Shown piece by piece: positions 51,939 to 60,053 of a stretch of 64,000 nucleotides of DNA. The translations under genes were made by a program, and so were the position numbers. The stretch spans positions 248,001 through 312,000 of the forward strand of contig NZ_JAFBDZ010000001.1 in NCBI RefSeq assembly GCF_016908495.1, in the 5' to 3' direction. The first letter of the stretch is position 1. The number at the start of each line of letters is the position of its first letter. The notes under the pieces are model-generated. The model was given only the letters and a program-made list of their open reading frames with translations. It did not search any database and was not told the DNA's origin. Origin of the DNA: Rossellomorea pakistanensis. Lineage in GTDB: Bacteria; Bacillota; Bacilli; Bacillales; Bacillaceae_B.

Positions 51939-52739
51939 ATGAAAACAAAAACACTTACTCTAAAACAGATTGCCGAACAAATTGATCATCATCAAATAAC
52001 AGGTATAGATATGGATAAGATTACGAGTCATAGTCCTGATATAACTGTGAAAGATTCCTACGAGATCCAACAACATTGGGAACAATGTGCATTAAAGCGC
52101 GGAGATTTGAAAATTGGTTGGAAAATGGGATTAACAAGTGTTGCAAAGCAAAGATCAGTGGGGGTGAATGAACCGATTTACGGTAGACTTACGAATTCAA
52201 TGGAAGTTCACTCGAACACATTATCACTTAAAGGGTTGATCCATCCGAGAGTTGAACCGGAAATAGCTTTTGTCATAAAAGAAGAATTGAAGGGTGATCA
52301 ATTGACTGCACGGGATGTATGGAAAGCTACTGAATTCATCATGCCTGCAGTAGAAGTCATCGACAGTCGATATAAAAACTTTTCTTTTACTTTAGTAGAT
52401 GTAGTCGCAGACAATGCATCATCTTCTCGATTTTTTTTAAGTGACCAAGCGTTTTCACCTTTTCACACCCCACTTGATAAACTTGAAGTGAATATGTATA
52501 GAAACGGTGAAAAAGTTCAATCAGGAGTTGGTTCTGCGGTATTAGGCCATCCAGTTAAGTCAGTTATTGAACTAGCAAAAATGCTACACCATGTCGGACT
52601 TGCAATCCAACCTGGAATGGTGATTTTAACCGGCGGAATTACAGAGGCTGTTAACGTTTACGATGGTGATGAACTAAAGGTAACATTTGATTCATTAGGA
52701 GAAATAAACTTTGATGTTAAGAAAGAAAAAGAGGACTAA
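51939..52739 (+). CDS. 4-oxalocrotonate decarboxylase (DmpH type)
   Basis: Decarboxylates 2-oxo-3-hexenedioate to 2-hydroxypenta-2,4-dienoate. It is a paralog of the hydratase in the same operon, with 266 residues. Decarboxylase-type blocks are GWKMGLTSVAKQRSVGVNEP, IHPRVEPEIAFV, MPAVEVIDSRYKNFSF and VVADNASSSRFFL. CGAAAGGGG precedes the ATG at 51939. It is followed directly by the tautomerase gene whose product feeds it. Confidence 0.9.
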   Translation: MKTKTLTLKQIAEQIDHHQITGIDMDKITSHSPDITVKDSYEIQQHWEQCALKRGDLKIGWKMGLTSVAKQRSVGVNEPIYGRLTNSMEVHSNTLSLKGLIHPRVEPEIAFVIKEELKGDQLTARDVWKATEFIMPAVEVIDSRYKNFSFTLVDVVADNASSSRFFLSDQAFSPFHTPLDKLEVNMYRNGEKVQSGVGSAVLGHPVKSVIELAKMLHHVGLAIQPGMVILTGGITEAVNVYDGDELKVTFDSLGEINFDVKKEKED

Positions 52740-52741
52740 AA

Positions 52742-52939
52742 ATGCCAATTGCACACCTGCATATTCTTGAAGGGAGAAGCCAAGAAGTAAAAAGTAAACT
52801 CATTCTCTCTGTTACTAAATCGATTAGCGAAAGCTTAGGAACAAATCCTGAGAAGATTCGGGTTTTAATTCATGAAATACAAAAGGAAAATTGGGGAACC
52901 GGAGGGGTAGCCAAAAGTGAAAGTCCAAATCATTACTAA
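52742..52939 (+). CDS. 4-oxalocrotonate tautomerase
   Basis: Small enzyme of 65 residues that isomerises 2-hydroxymuconate to 2-oxo-3-hexenedioate. After Met removal the catalytic Pro1 is exposed (PIAHLHILEGRS). The Arg in EGRS and the IRVLIHEIQKENWGTGG segment are characteristic of XylH/DmpI. It begins 2 bases after the decarboxylase stop. Confidence 0.9.
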   Translation: MPIAHLHILEGRSQEVKSKLILSVTKSISESLGTNPEKIRVLIHEIQKENWGTGGVAKSESPNHY

Positions 52940-52959
52940 TTTTGGAGGGAGTGTTGGGA

Positions 52960-53523
52960 TTGAAACTGCACCATGAACAGTCATTGGAATTGAATTCCTC
53001 CATCATAGCGATTGGAGCATTTGATGGAGTTCATAAAGGTCATCAACATGTCATATCCCAAGCGGTAAAAAAAAGTCAAAGTATTAAAGCCCCAAGTGTA
53101 GTATTTACTTTTGATCCACCTCCACGCCATTACTTTAAAGGAGCAAGAATGTTAACGACTATTGGGGAAAAGCTAAACCGGATAGAAAAGTTGGGTGTTG
53201 ATCACGTAATCGTAGCCAAATTTAATAATCATTTTCTCCAACGAACTCCTGAGCAATTTATTAAAGATCTAAAAAAATGTAATCCAGTTGAAATTCACGT
53301 AGGAAAGGATTTTAGGTTCGGTCTAAATCGTACAGGTGATATTAATTTACTCCATAAATTCTTTACTGTCAGAACGGCTAGACCTATCTACTGTGATAAA
53401 GGCACTATTATTTCCTCAACTAGAATTCGAAAGCTGGTTGAACAAGGGAAAAATAATGAAGCTAGGAAACTATTAGGTTTACACTTTTCCTTTCAACGAT
53501 TAACTTTAAATACTCCTAAGTAG
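52960..53523 (+). CDS. geoC: Stand-alone FAD synthetase (GeoC-like)
   Basis: FMN adenylyltransferase making FAD for the flavin monooxygenase. It carries only the N-terminal nucleotidyltransferase half of RibF: AIGAFDGVHKGHQHVI (HxGH-like motif), VVFTFDPPP, VGKDFRFGLNRTGD and the late SSTRIRKLVEQG. The C-terminal riboflavin kinase domain is absent. GGAGGGA lies 9 bases before TTG 52960 (MKLHHEQ); TTG 52942 and GTG 52951 are alternatives. A matching gene, geoC, belongs to the Geobacillus anthranilate 3-monooxygenase system, which is the main reason for naming this whole island. Confidence 0.85.
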   Translation: MKLHHEQSLELNSSIIAIGAFDGVHKGHQHVISQAVKKSQSIKAPSVVFTFDPPPRHYFKGARMLTTIGEKLNRIEKLGVDHVIVAKFNNHFLQRTPEQFIKDLKKCNPVEIHVGKDFRFGLNRTGDINLLHKFFTVRTARPIYCDKGTIISSTRIRKLVEQGKNNEARKLLGLHFSFQRLTLNTPK

Positions 53524-53578
53524 ATAGAGACGGCTTTTTTCTAATTTTTTGCCAAATTATTGATGAGGGGGAAAATCA

Positions 53579-54604
53579 GTGAAAAAGTTAAAGCAAGGGA
53601 TCATTTCTATCATTAGTTTGATTTTTATAATAGGAGTTCTATCGGCTTGTAGTTCTGGTAAGGCTGAAACGAGTGGAAGTGCTTCTGGTGGAGGTAAAAC
53701 CTACAATTTTAAATTGGCACATATTACTCCTCCATCCCATATGTGGCATAAAGGGGCAGAAAAATTCAAGGAAGAACTAGAGAAAAGGTCGGATGGACGT
53801 ATGAAATTGGAAATCTATCCTTCTAGTCAATTGGGAACTGAGGCGGATATGGTAGAACAAATTGCTTCAGGTTCTGTTGATTTCGGCTTTATCACTGCTG
53901 CTTATATGAGTTCTAGGGAAGCTTCATTTGCTGCTTGGTTTACTCCATATGCATTTGAAGATTTAAATGCTGCAAATGAAGCTCGTGATTCTGAAATCGC
54001 AAAGAAAATTCTTGGAACATTGGATAAACAAGGGTTAGTTGGACTCGATTATTTATTTGCCGGTCAGCGTGTCATGCTATTTAAAGATAAAGAGGTAAAG
54101 AAAGCTTCAGATATGGAAGGGTTAAAATTACGAGTTACTCCAAGTCCGCCAATGCAAGATTTTTATCAATTCTCAGGAGCATCGACAGAAGGGCTGCCAC
54201 TTCCAGAAGTTTATTCTGCTGTTCAAACAGGTGTAATTGATGGAATGGATATGGATTTAGATGCTGCCATTACGAACAAATATCATGAAGTAGTGAAGCA
54301 TGGTGCCGTTACCAATCATATGGTGTGGCCGGCTGTAGCGATGATGAATAAGTCTACCTTTGAAGGAATGCCAGAAGAAGATCAAAAAATTATCCGTGAT
54401 TCAATGGCCGCTGCGGCAGAATATGCAGCAGTTACAAGAGCTGGCCAAGAAGAAGAGTTTAGACAGACATTAAAGGATAGCGGTATGAACATTTATGAAC
54501 TAGATTCAAGTGTTTTTGAAGAGCAGATGAAAAAGTTCGATGAAAAATATGGGCCGACAGACCCGCTTATCCAAGAGTTTATCGATACCTTTCGCAAAAA
54601 GTAG
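53579..54604 (+). CDS. TRAP transporter solute-binding lipoprotein, DctP family (GTG start)
   Basis: Extracytoplasmic receptor for the TRAP importer encoded next. The signal sequence ends in LSAC at residues 21-24, a lipobox, so it is membrane-anchored. The DctP fold is shown by AHITPPSHMWHKGAEKF, YPSSQLGTEADMVEQIASGS and LRVTPSPPMQDFY with its conserved Arg for carboxylate binding. It has 341 residues; GGGGGAAAA precedes GTG 53579. By position the cargo is probably the aromatic acid degraded by the island (inference). Confidence 0.92.
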   Translation: MKKLKQGIISIISLIFIIGVLSACSSGKAETSGSASGGGKTYNFKLAHITPPSHMWHKGAEKFKEELEKRSDGRMKLEIYPSSQLGTEADMVEQIASGSVDFGFITAAYMSSREASFAAWFTPYAFEDLNAANEARDSEIAKKILGTLDKQGLVGLDYLFAGQRVMLFKDKEVKKASDMEGLKLRVTPSPPMQDFYQFSGASTEGLPLPEVYSAVQTGVIDGMDMDLDAAITNKYHEVVKHGAVTNHMVWPAVAMMNKSTFEGMPEEDQKIIRDSMAAAAEYAAVTRAGQEEEFRQTLKDSGMNIYELDSSVFEEQMKKFDEKYGPTDPLIQEFIDTFRKK

Positions 54605-54627
54605 ATGATTGTTAGGGGGTCACAAAA

Positions 54628-55107
54628 ATGAAAGCAATTAGTAACGGTATTTCATCAATAGAAAAAACACTTGCTGTTATATTGATGTTTGCGATGGCTG
54701 TCATTGTGACAATGGCTGTTTGTTTTCGGTATATTCTCAATTCTCCATTGTCTTGGGCAGGGGAAATAGCTGTTTTTCTACTAATTTGGATCAGCTTTTT
54801 TGGAGGTAGCTTGGGACTTAAATATAAGTCCCAAGCCGCTGTTACCATCCTATTAGATTATGTACCTGCAAAAGTAAAAAGGTTTATTCTCATTCTAGGG
54901 CATATCATTATGCTCCTTTTCCTTGTTCTTTTAATCTATTACAGCGTCAATTGGATTCTTTCGCCAAGTGTAGCTTTTCAGAAATCTACTGCTCTTTTAA
55001 TTCCAATGTGGATTCCATACCTTGCCGTTCCTTTGGGGCTTTCTTTTGCAGGAATTCATTTATTGTCTAATCTCTTTGAATTAATCAAGGGAGGTGAGGG
55101 ACAATGA
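54628..55107 (+). CDS. TRAP transporter small membrane subunit, DctQ family
   Basis: Four-helix membrane component of the importer, 159 residues. The FRYILNSPLSWAGEIAVFLL block with conserved Arg and Trp-Glu is typical of DctQ. GGGGGT lies before the ATG at 54628. Its stop overlaps the DctM start (ATGA). It forms the membrane complex with DctM. Confidence 0.92.
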   Translation: MKAISNGISSIEKTLAVILMFAMAVIVTMAVCFRYILNSPLSWAGEIAVFLLIWISFFGGSLGLKYKSQAAVTILLDYVPAKVKRFILILGHIIMLLFLVLLIYYSVNWILSPSVAFQKSTALLIPMWIPYLAVPLGLSFAGIHLLSNLFELIKGGEGQ

Positions 55108-56384
55108 CTGTATTCGTGATCATTTGTTTCTTTCTATTATTGTTTATGTCTGTTCCAATTTCATTAGTACTTGGAATTACAACCGTTATTTACTTTTTTG
55201 CTGTCGGGAATACAACTCTCTTAGAATCCACTCCAATGAGACTTTATTCTGGTTTAGATAACTTTGGGTTATTAGCAATTCCTCTTTTCATGTTAGCTGG
55301 TGAATTAATGAATGGTGGAGGAATTACCACTAGGCTGGTGAAGTTTGCAAGAGTTTTAATTGGACATGTAAGAGGGGGACTTGCTTATGTAACCATCATA
55401 GCTAATATGTTTTTGGCCTCCATTTTAGGATCAGCTAATGCACAAGCAGCGATGATGAGTAAGGTAATGGTTCCCGAAATGGAAAAAGAGGGATATAATA
55501 AAGAGTTTTCTTCTGCATTAACACTTGCTTCTTCAATTGTGGCTCCTATAATTCCACCAAGCATGATCTTCATTATTTACGGAACTCTTTCAGGGACATC
55601 GATTGGCGGCTTGTTCATGGCAGGGATTACTCCAGGGATTATCTATGGAGTGGGATTTATTCTTTTGATTGCGTTGTTAGGTTATAAATATAATTTTAAG
55701 AAATCAAAGCGTTCTTCAATAAGTGACATCCTAAAGAGTTTTTTAAGTGTAATCCCAGCATTGTTAGTTCCATTTACCATTATTTTCGGTATTCTAAGTG
55801 GAGCGTTTACCGCAACTGAGTCAGCAGCCATTGCTTCATTTATTGCTTTTCTCGTGGGAGCATTTCTGTATAAAGAACTAAAGTGGAGGAAAATTCCAGG
55901 GATTTTGATCAACACAGTAACAGCAACCGCAACCGTAACATTTTTAATCGCTATGGCCAACATATTCGGATGGATGATTGCATTCGAACAGATTCCGCAA
56001 GCAATTGTTTCAGAAATGACTTCACTTTCAGAAAATCCTTTTGTATTTCTTTTGCTAGTCAATATCCTTTTACTTCTACTGGGAGCAGTGCTAGATGGAA
56101 TCGCGGCACTCATTATCTTAGTACCAGTGTTTATGCCATTGATTACAGCTTTCGAAATCGATCCTATTCACTTTGGTGTCATCATCTGTATCAACCTCAC
56201 AATCGGTCTCCTTACGCCGCCAGTAGGGACAGGTTTATTTATCGTCTCATCGATTGCAGAAGTGCGGTTTGAGAAGCTCGTAAAAGCAACGATGCCGTTT
56301 CTAATGATGGGAATCTTCATATTATTCATTATCACCTACTGGGAAGGCGCCGTTATGTGGATCCCAAACAAACTTGGCCTATAG
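55104..56384 (+). CDS. TRAP transporter large membrane subunit, DctM family
   Basis: Sodium-driven transport subunit with about 12 helices, 426 residues. DctM signatures include IPLFMLAGELMNGGGI, GSANAQAAMMSKVMVPEM, APIIPPSMIFIIYG and the mirrored LTPPVGTGLFIVSSIAEV. GGGAGGTGAGGG precedes ATG 55104. It is the last gene of the island, after which comes the second GC-rich palindrome. Confidence 0.94.
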   Translation: MTVFVIICFFLLLFMSVPISLVLGITTVIYFFAVGNTTLLESTPMRLYSGLDNFGLLAIPLFMLAGELMNGGGITTRLVKFARVLIGHVRGGLAYVTIIANMFLASILGSANAQAAMMSKVMVPEMEKEGYNKEFSSALTLASSIVAPIIPPSMIFIIYGTLSGTSIGGLFMAGITPGIIYGVGFILLIALLGYKYNFKKSKRSSISDILKSFLSVIPALLVPFTIIFGILSGAFTATESAAIASFIAFLVGAFLYKELKWRKIPGILINTVTATATVTFLIAMANIFGWMIAFEQIPQAIVSEMTSLSENPFVFLLLVNILLLLLGAVLDGIAALIILVPVFMPLITAFEIDPIHFGVIICINLTIGLLTPPVGTGLFIVSSIAEVRFEKLVKATMPFLMMGIFILFIITYWEGAVMWIPNKLGL

Positions 56385-56421
56385 AAAAGGGCGGACTCTC
56401 TACTATTTTACCGCATTAAAC

Positions 56422-56480
56422 CACTGCGGGACGGTTCTCGATCACGTTAATACGTTAACGTGATCGAGAACCGTCCCCTA
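56422..56480. repeat. GC-rich palindrome, copy 2 (right of the catabolic island)
   Basis: Arms 56428-56450 and 56455-56477 are complementary over 23 bases (GGGACGGTTCTCGATCACGT ...), loop TACG. The sequence differs from copy 1 at only a few bases, and the changes in the paired arms at 56444 and 56461 compensate each other. It lies 44 bases after dctM. Confidence 0.9.
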
Positions 56481-56602
56481 GTACTTTAATGTACTAAATA
56501 GATATTAATATGAAGCCTGGTTTTTCGAATCATTCAATTATGTATCGGTTATTAAACACAAAACACTTCCCTATTATATACTTAAAAGACTTTTAGCAAA
56601 TC

Positions 56603-57061
56603 CTATATTTTTTCATTCTCCAGGTTACAAACCATTGTGATATGTGGAATTCCATCTTCTAGATACTCATTAGAAACTTTATTAAATCCAAATGCGCCAT
56701 AAAATGATTCTAGATGGGATTGTGCTTCGATTTTTATTTTATTTGCATTTATTTCACTTTTGATATAATTCATAACGACTTCAAGTAATTCATTTCCGAG
56801 TCCTTGATGACGAAATTCCCTAGTAACCAACACCCTGCCAAATGCACACACTTCATCGTCTAGTATGATTCGAGCATAAGCACTAATCTTATTTTCTTTT
56901 TCTAATTTAAAAACATGTAATGCATGTGGATCATGATCATCTACTTCTTGATAAGGACAATTTTGCTCAACTACAAATACTTTTACTCTTTCATTATAGA
57001 TTTTGTGAAGTTCAAGAGTTGACAATTCTTCAAATGATTTTATAAACCATGACATTACCAT
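56603..57061 (-). CDS. GNAT acetyltransferase, ElaA-like
   Basis: Predicted N-acetyltransferase using acetyl-CoA. The ElaA signatures LYNERVKVFVVEQNCPYQEVD-type block (here IYNERVKVFVVEQNCPYQEV) and FGRVLVTREFRHQGLGNELL, containing the pyrophosphate-binding loop, are present. AGGAAAGG-type site: GAAAGG lies 6 bases before ATG 57061 (MVMSWF). The product has 152 residues. The substrate is unknown. It is monocistronic. Confidence 0.85.
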   Translation of the reverse strand: MVMSWFIKSFEELSTLELHKIYNERVKVFVVEQNCPYQEVDDHDPHALHVFKLEKENKISAYARIILDDEVCAFGRVLVTREFRHQGLGNELLEVVMNYIKSEINANKIKIEAQSHLESFYGAFGFNKVSNEYLEDGIPHITMVCNLENEKI

Positions 57062-57139
57062 CAGCAACCTTTCTCAAAATACATAAATAAAATATAATTG
57101 TTTTTAAGAAAAATGTCACTCTCTCTTTTAATCAAATTC

Positions 57140-58042
57140 TTATGACCTATTCAATTTCTTCACATTTTTCATACTAGGGACTTTTCTTTGCTCGAATTCA
57201 ATCACATCTGAAGAAAATAATTGAACGATCATTTGACCTCCATAAATTTTTGCCCGTATTAAAAGCGGTTGATTATATTTATTTTTAAACGTAAAATCTG
57301 GTCCATACCAGCTTACGGTTGCGTCTCGTCCCGGAGGAACATACGGTACTTTTCGACTATGCGAGTATCGTTGAACGATTTCAACACCTGCATTATCAGC
57401 AGCATTAAAAAGAGTAGAAGAGACCTGACAAATCCCCCCGCCAATTCCTTCAGATAGTTCACCTTTAATAATGACAGGAGCTGACAAATACCCTTTTTCA
57501 ATCGTCCTCTTTCCTACAACCTCATTAAATGAAAAGGTTTCTCCAGGAAAAACTACATGGTTGTTAATAGCCTCAGTAGCAAGCGTAATATTATTTGCTC
57601 GTTCTTTATTGTTTTTATTAAAGTAAGTGATATATTGACCAATTCGCTGTGTACGGATTGAAGCTAGAAGCTCACTATCTACTTTCGGGTGTAGACTTAA
57701 TAATGGAATGGTGATTTTCCTGGGCTCTTTTTCATAAAAATATTGAAGGAACTTTTCTGTAAATTGCTTTCGATACAGCTTAAAACCTGCTTTTTCCTTC
57801 ATTATCATTCCATTTTCATTAATGTAAGCATTTTTTGGTTCAATAAAGGCTTGCTGATCAATTTCCTCTAATAATTCATCATATTTTTCTTGATTAAGAT
57901 AAGGTTCTCCTAATAAAGGGTTTAAGAACTCTTTGTGATTAATTTCCTTTATAATTTTATCCCGATGTTGTATTTGAAGATTATCTTTCTGAGCGATCTG
58001 TGGTGTTGAGAGCAATAGAAAAGGGATTAATAAATATTTCAT
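57140..58042 (-). CDS. VanW-family secreted protein (YoaR-like)
   Basis: Exported protein of 300 residues. Start ATG 58042 (MKYLLIPFLLLSTPQIAQ) has GAGGAGG 9 bases upstream and gives a signal peptide at once; the longer frame from 58090 would bury it. The C-terminal VanW domain carries NHVVFPGETFSFNEVVG, the GYLSAPVIIKGELSEGIGGG segment and CQVSSTLFNAA, as in B. subtilis YoaR and vancomycin-cluster VanW. VanW function is unresolved but is linked to cell-wall surface. It is monocistronic and divergent from the proS leader. Confidence 0.85.
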   Translation of the reverse strand: MKYLLIPFLLLSTPQIAQKDNLQIQHRDKIIKEINHKEFLNPLLGEPYLNQEKYDELLEEIDQQAFIEPKNAYINENGMIMKEKAGFKLYRKQFTEKFLQYFYEKEPRKITIPLLSLHPKVDSELLASIRTQRIGQYITYFNKNNKERANNITLATEAINNHVVFPGETFSFNEVVGKRTIEKGYLSAPVIIKGELSEGIGGGICQVSSTLFNAADNAGVEIVQRYSHSRKVPYVPPGRDATVSWYGPDFTFKNKYNQPLLIRAKIYGGQMIVQLFSSDVIEFEQRKVPSMKNVKKLNRS

Positions 58043-58111
58043 ATCATCCGACCTCCTCGAGTTAGTATGAGTAATTGACAATCGTTTCATGTGAGATTAT
58101 TAATAAAAATC

Positions 58112-58140
58112 TTGACAAGAGATGGGAGGATTTATATAAT
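58112..58140 (+). promoter_or_regulatory. Consensus sigma-A promoter of the proS leader
   Basis: TTGACA (58112-58117) and TATAAT (58135-58140) with an exact 17-base spacer, directly before the T-box. Confidence 0.85.
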
Positions 58141-58146
58141 CTTCAA

Positions 58147-58380
58147 AAAGATTGAAACGTTGAAGAGGATTAGTAAATAGATGGTTGTTTTTTTAGAGAG
58201 GGATCCATTAGCTGAAAGGTTCCCATAACAACACTATTGAACCTGCCTGCTGAGTTCACTATCAAATCAATGAGATAGTTGCGGGGTCATACCGTTATCA
58301 TGAGATGAGTGTAAAGCATTGCTTTGAAAAAGGGTGGTACCGCCATGTCTTGGTCCCTTTATGAGAGCAAGGCTTTTTTT
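58147..58380 (+). promoter_or_regulatory. T-box leader with Pro (CCT) specifier, upstream of proS
   Basis: T-box AGGGTGGTACCGCC at about 58331-58344 is followed by a terminator, GTCTTG (58347-58352) with CAAGGC (58368-58373) and a T7 run. In Stem I the specifier region reads TGAACCTGCC, with CCT at 58242-58244, a Pro codon matching the downstream gene. Confidence 0.9.
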
Positions 58381-58408
58381 ATTTCTAAAAATTAAAGGTG
58401 GGAAAGTG

Positions 58409-59839
58409 ATGGGAAAGAATTTTGTCAAAGATATAACTGAAATGGAAGATGACTTTGCACAGTGGTATACAGATGTTGTAACAAAAGCGGAGTTAATTGA
58501 TTATTCAAGTGTACGAGGATCCATGATTATCCGCCCATACGGATTTTCACTTTGGGAAAATATTAAATCAGAGTTAGATCAACAAATAAAAAAAACTGGC
58601 CATGAAAATGTTTATATGCCTCTGTTCATCCCTGAGAGTTTGCTTCAAAAGGAGAAAGATCATATTGAGGGCTTTGCTCCTGAGGTAGCTTGGGTTACAC
58701 ATGGGGGAGAAGAAGAACTTGAAGAGAAATTATGTGTACGGCCAACTTCTGAAGTGCTGTTTGGCGAACATTTTAAAAACATCATTCATTCCTATCGTGA
58801 CTTACCTAAATTATATAATCAATGGGCGAATGTAGTTAGATGGGAAAAAACGACCCGTCCTTTCTTAAGAACACTTGAGTTTTTGTGGCAGGAAGGTCAT
58901 ACATGTCATGAAACTGATGAAGAAGCTCATGAAGAAACCATTAAAATGATCAATGTTTATGCAGAGCTTTGTGAAAACATTTTGGCTATACCAGTGGTAA
59001 AAGGCAAAAAAACAGATAAAGAAAAATTTGCTGGAGCTAAGTACACCTACACCATTGAAAGCTTGATGCATGATGGAAAGGCGTTACAATCGGGAACATC
59101 ACATCATTTAGGTGACGGCTTTGCAAATGCATTTGGAATCCAATTTACTAACCGAGGAGGAAATCTTCAATATGTACAGCAAACTTCATGGGGGTTTACA
59201 ACACGTATTATCGGAGCAATGATAATGGTTCATGGAGATAATAGAGGTTTGGTCATTCCACCTAAGGTAGCTCCAACCCAAGTAATAATTATTCCGATAG
59301 CTCAGCATAAAGAAGGAGTTCTGGATTTTGCATATGATTTAAAAAGGAGCCTGGCGAAAACGGTACGTGTTGATATCGATGCAAGTGATAAAAAACCGGG
59401 TTGGAAATTTAACGAATATGAAATGAAAGGAATACCTCTTCGTTTAGAGGTTGGCCCTAAGGAGATCGATAAAAACCAAGTTGTATTGGTAAGACGGGAT
59501 ACTGGGGAGAAATTTTTTGTTAAACTAGAAGGTTTAAGGAATAATTTGGAGAAGCTTTTGGATGATATCCAAACAAATCTATTTGCTAGAGCTAAGGATC
59601 ATTTACTTAAAAATTCACAAGAGGCAGTTAGTTTTGAACAATTTAAGAGTGACCTTGAAGCCCATTCGGGATTTATCAAGGCGATGTGGTGTGGTGGGCG
59701 TGATTGTGAAGATAAAATAAAAGAAGAGACAGGTGCAACCTCCCGTTGTATTCCATTTGAACAACAATCTTTATCCACAACATGCATTTACTGTACAAAA
59801 CCTGCAAAGCATATGGTCTACTGGGCAAAAGCCTACTAA
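58409..59839 (+). CDS. proS: Prolyl-tRNA synthetase, eukaryotic/archaeal type
   Basis: Charges tRNA-Pro. The 476-residue protein is the ProS type without the bacterial INS editing domain and with a C-terminal zinc-binding extension ([10 protein letters not shown]...[18 protein letters not shown]). Class II motifs are [33 protein letters not shown] and the terminal [11 protein letters not shown]. Start ATG 58409 has AAAGGTGGG upstream; the longer frame from 58334 would pass through the T-box terminator. A T-box with CCT specifier controls it. Many bacilli carry this second form beside the bacterial-type enzyme. Confidence 0.93.
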   Translation: MGKNFVKDITEMEDDFAQWYTDVVTKAELIDYSSVRGSMIIRPYGFSLWENIKSELDQQIKKTGHENVYMPLFIPESLLQKEKDHIEGFAPEVAWVTHGGEEELEEKLCVRPTSEVLFGEHFKNIIHSYRDLPKLYNQWANVVRWEKTTRPFLRTLEFLWQEGHTCHETDEEAHEETIKMINVYAELCENILAIPVVKGKKTDKEKFAGAKYTYTIESLMHDGKALQSGTSHHLGDGFANAFGIQFTNRGGNLQYVQQTSWGFTTRIIGAMIMVHGDNRGLVIPPKVAPTQVIIIPIAQHKEGVLDFAYDLKRSLAKTVRVDIDASDKKPGWKFNEYEMKGIPLRLEVGPKEIDKNQVVLVRRDTGEKFFVKLEGLRNNLEKLLDDIQTNLFARAKDHLLKNSQEAVSFEQFKSDLEAHSGFIKAMWCGGRDCEDKIKEETGATSRCIPFEQQSLSTTCIYCTKPAKHMVYWAKAY

Positions 59840-59843
59840 ACAT

Positions 59844-59892
59844 ATTCGACAAACTTCGGGCGGTGCCTGGCACCGCCCGAAGTTTGTCGAAT
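59844..59892. terminator. Perfect 24-bp palindrome after proS
   Basis: ATTCGACAAACTTCGGGCGG ... pairs with its exact complement; arms 59844-59867 and 59869-59892 are separated by a single base, so the real loop is a few bases larger. It begins 5 bases after the proS stop and is followed by GATTTTTATT. It may act as a terminator; the GGTGCCTGGCACC core is one I associate with intergenic repeats in bacilli. Confidence 0.75.
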
Positions 59893-60053
59893 GATTTTTA
59901 TTAGATATCATGTTAAACTATTGGTTAGGTTTGGTATTATAAATTTGTTGATCTAATATTTGTCCTCTATCTACCTCATCAAAACTCTTTTGTCTTCTTT
60001 TTTACTAAAATCCACAATTAACCTTTTAATCAATCACTAAGGAGTGACCGTAA

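Noticed and set aside
58334..58408. N-terminal extension of ProS
   Set aside because: It would be translated from the T-box terminator hairpin; ATG 58409 has its own binding site and gives normal family length.
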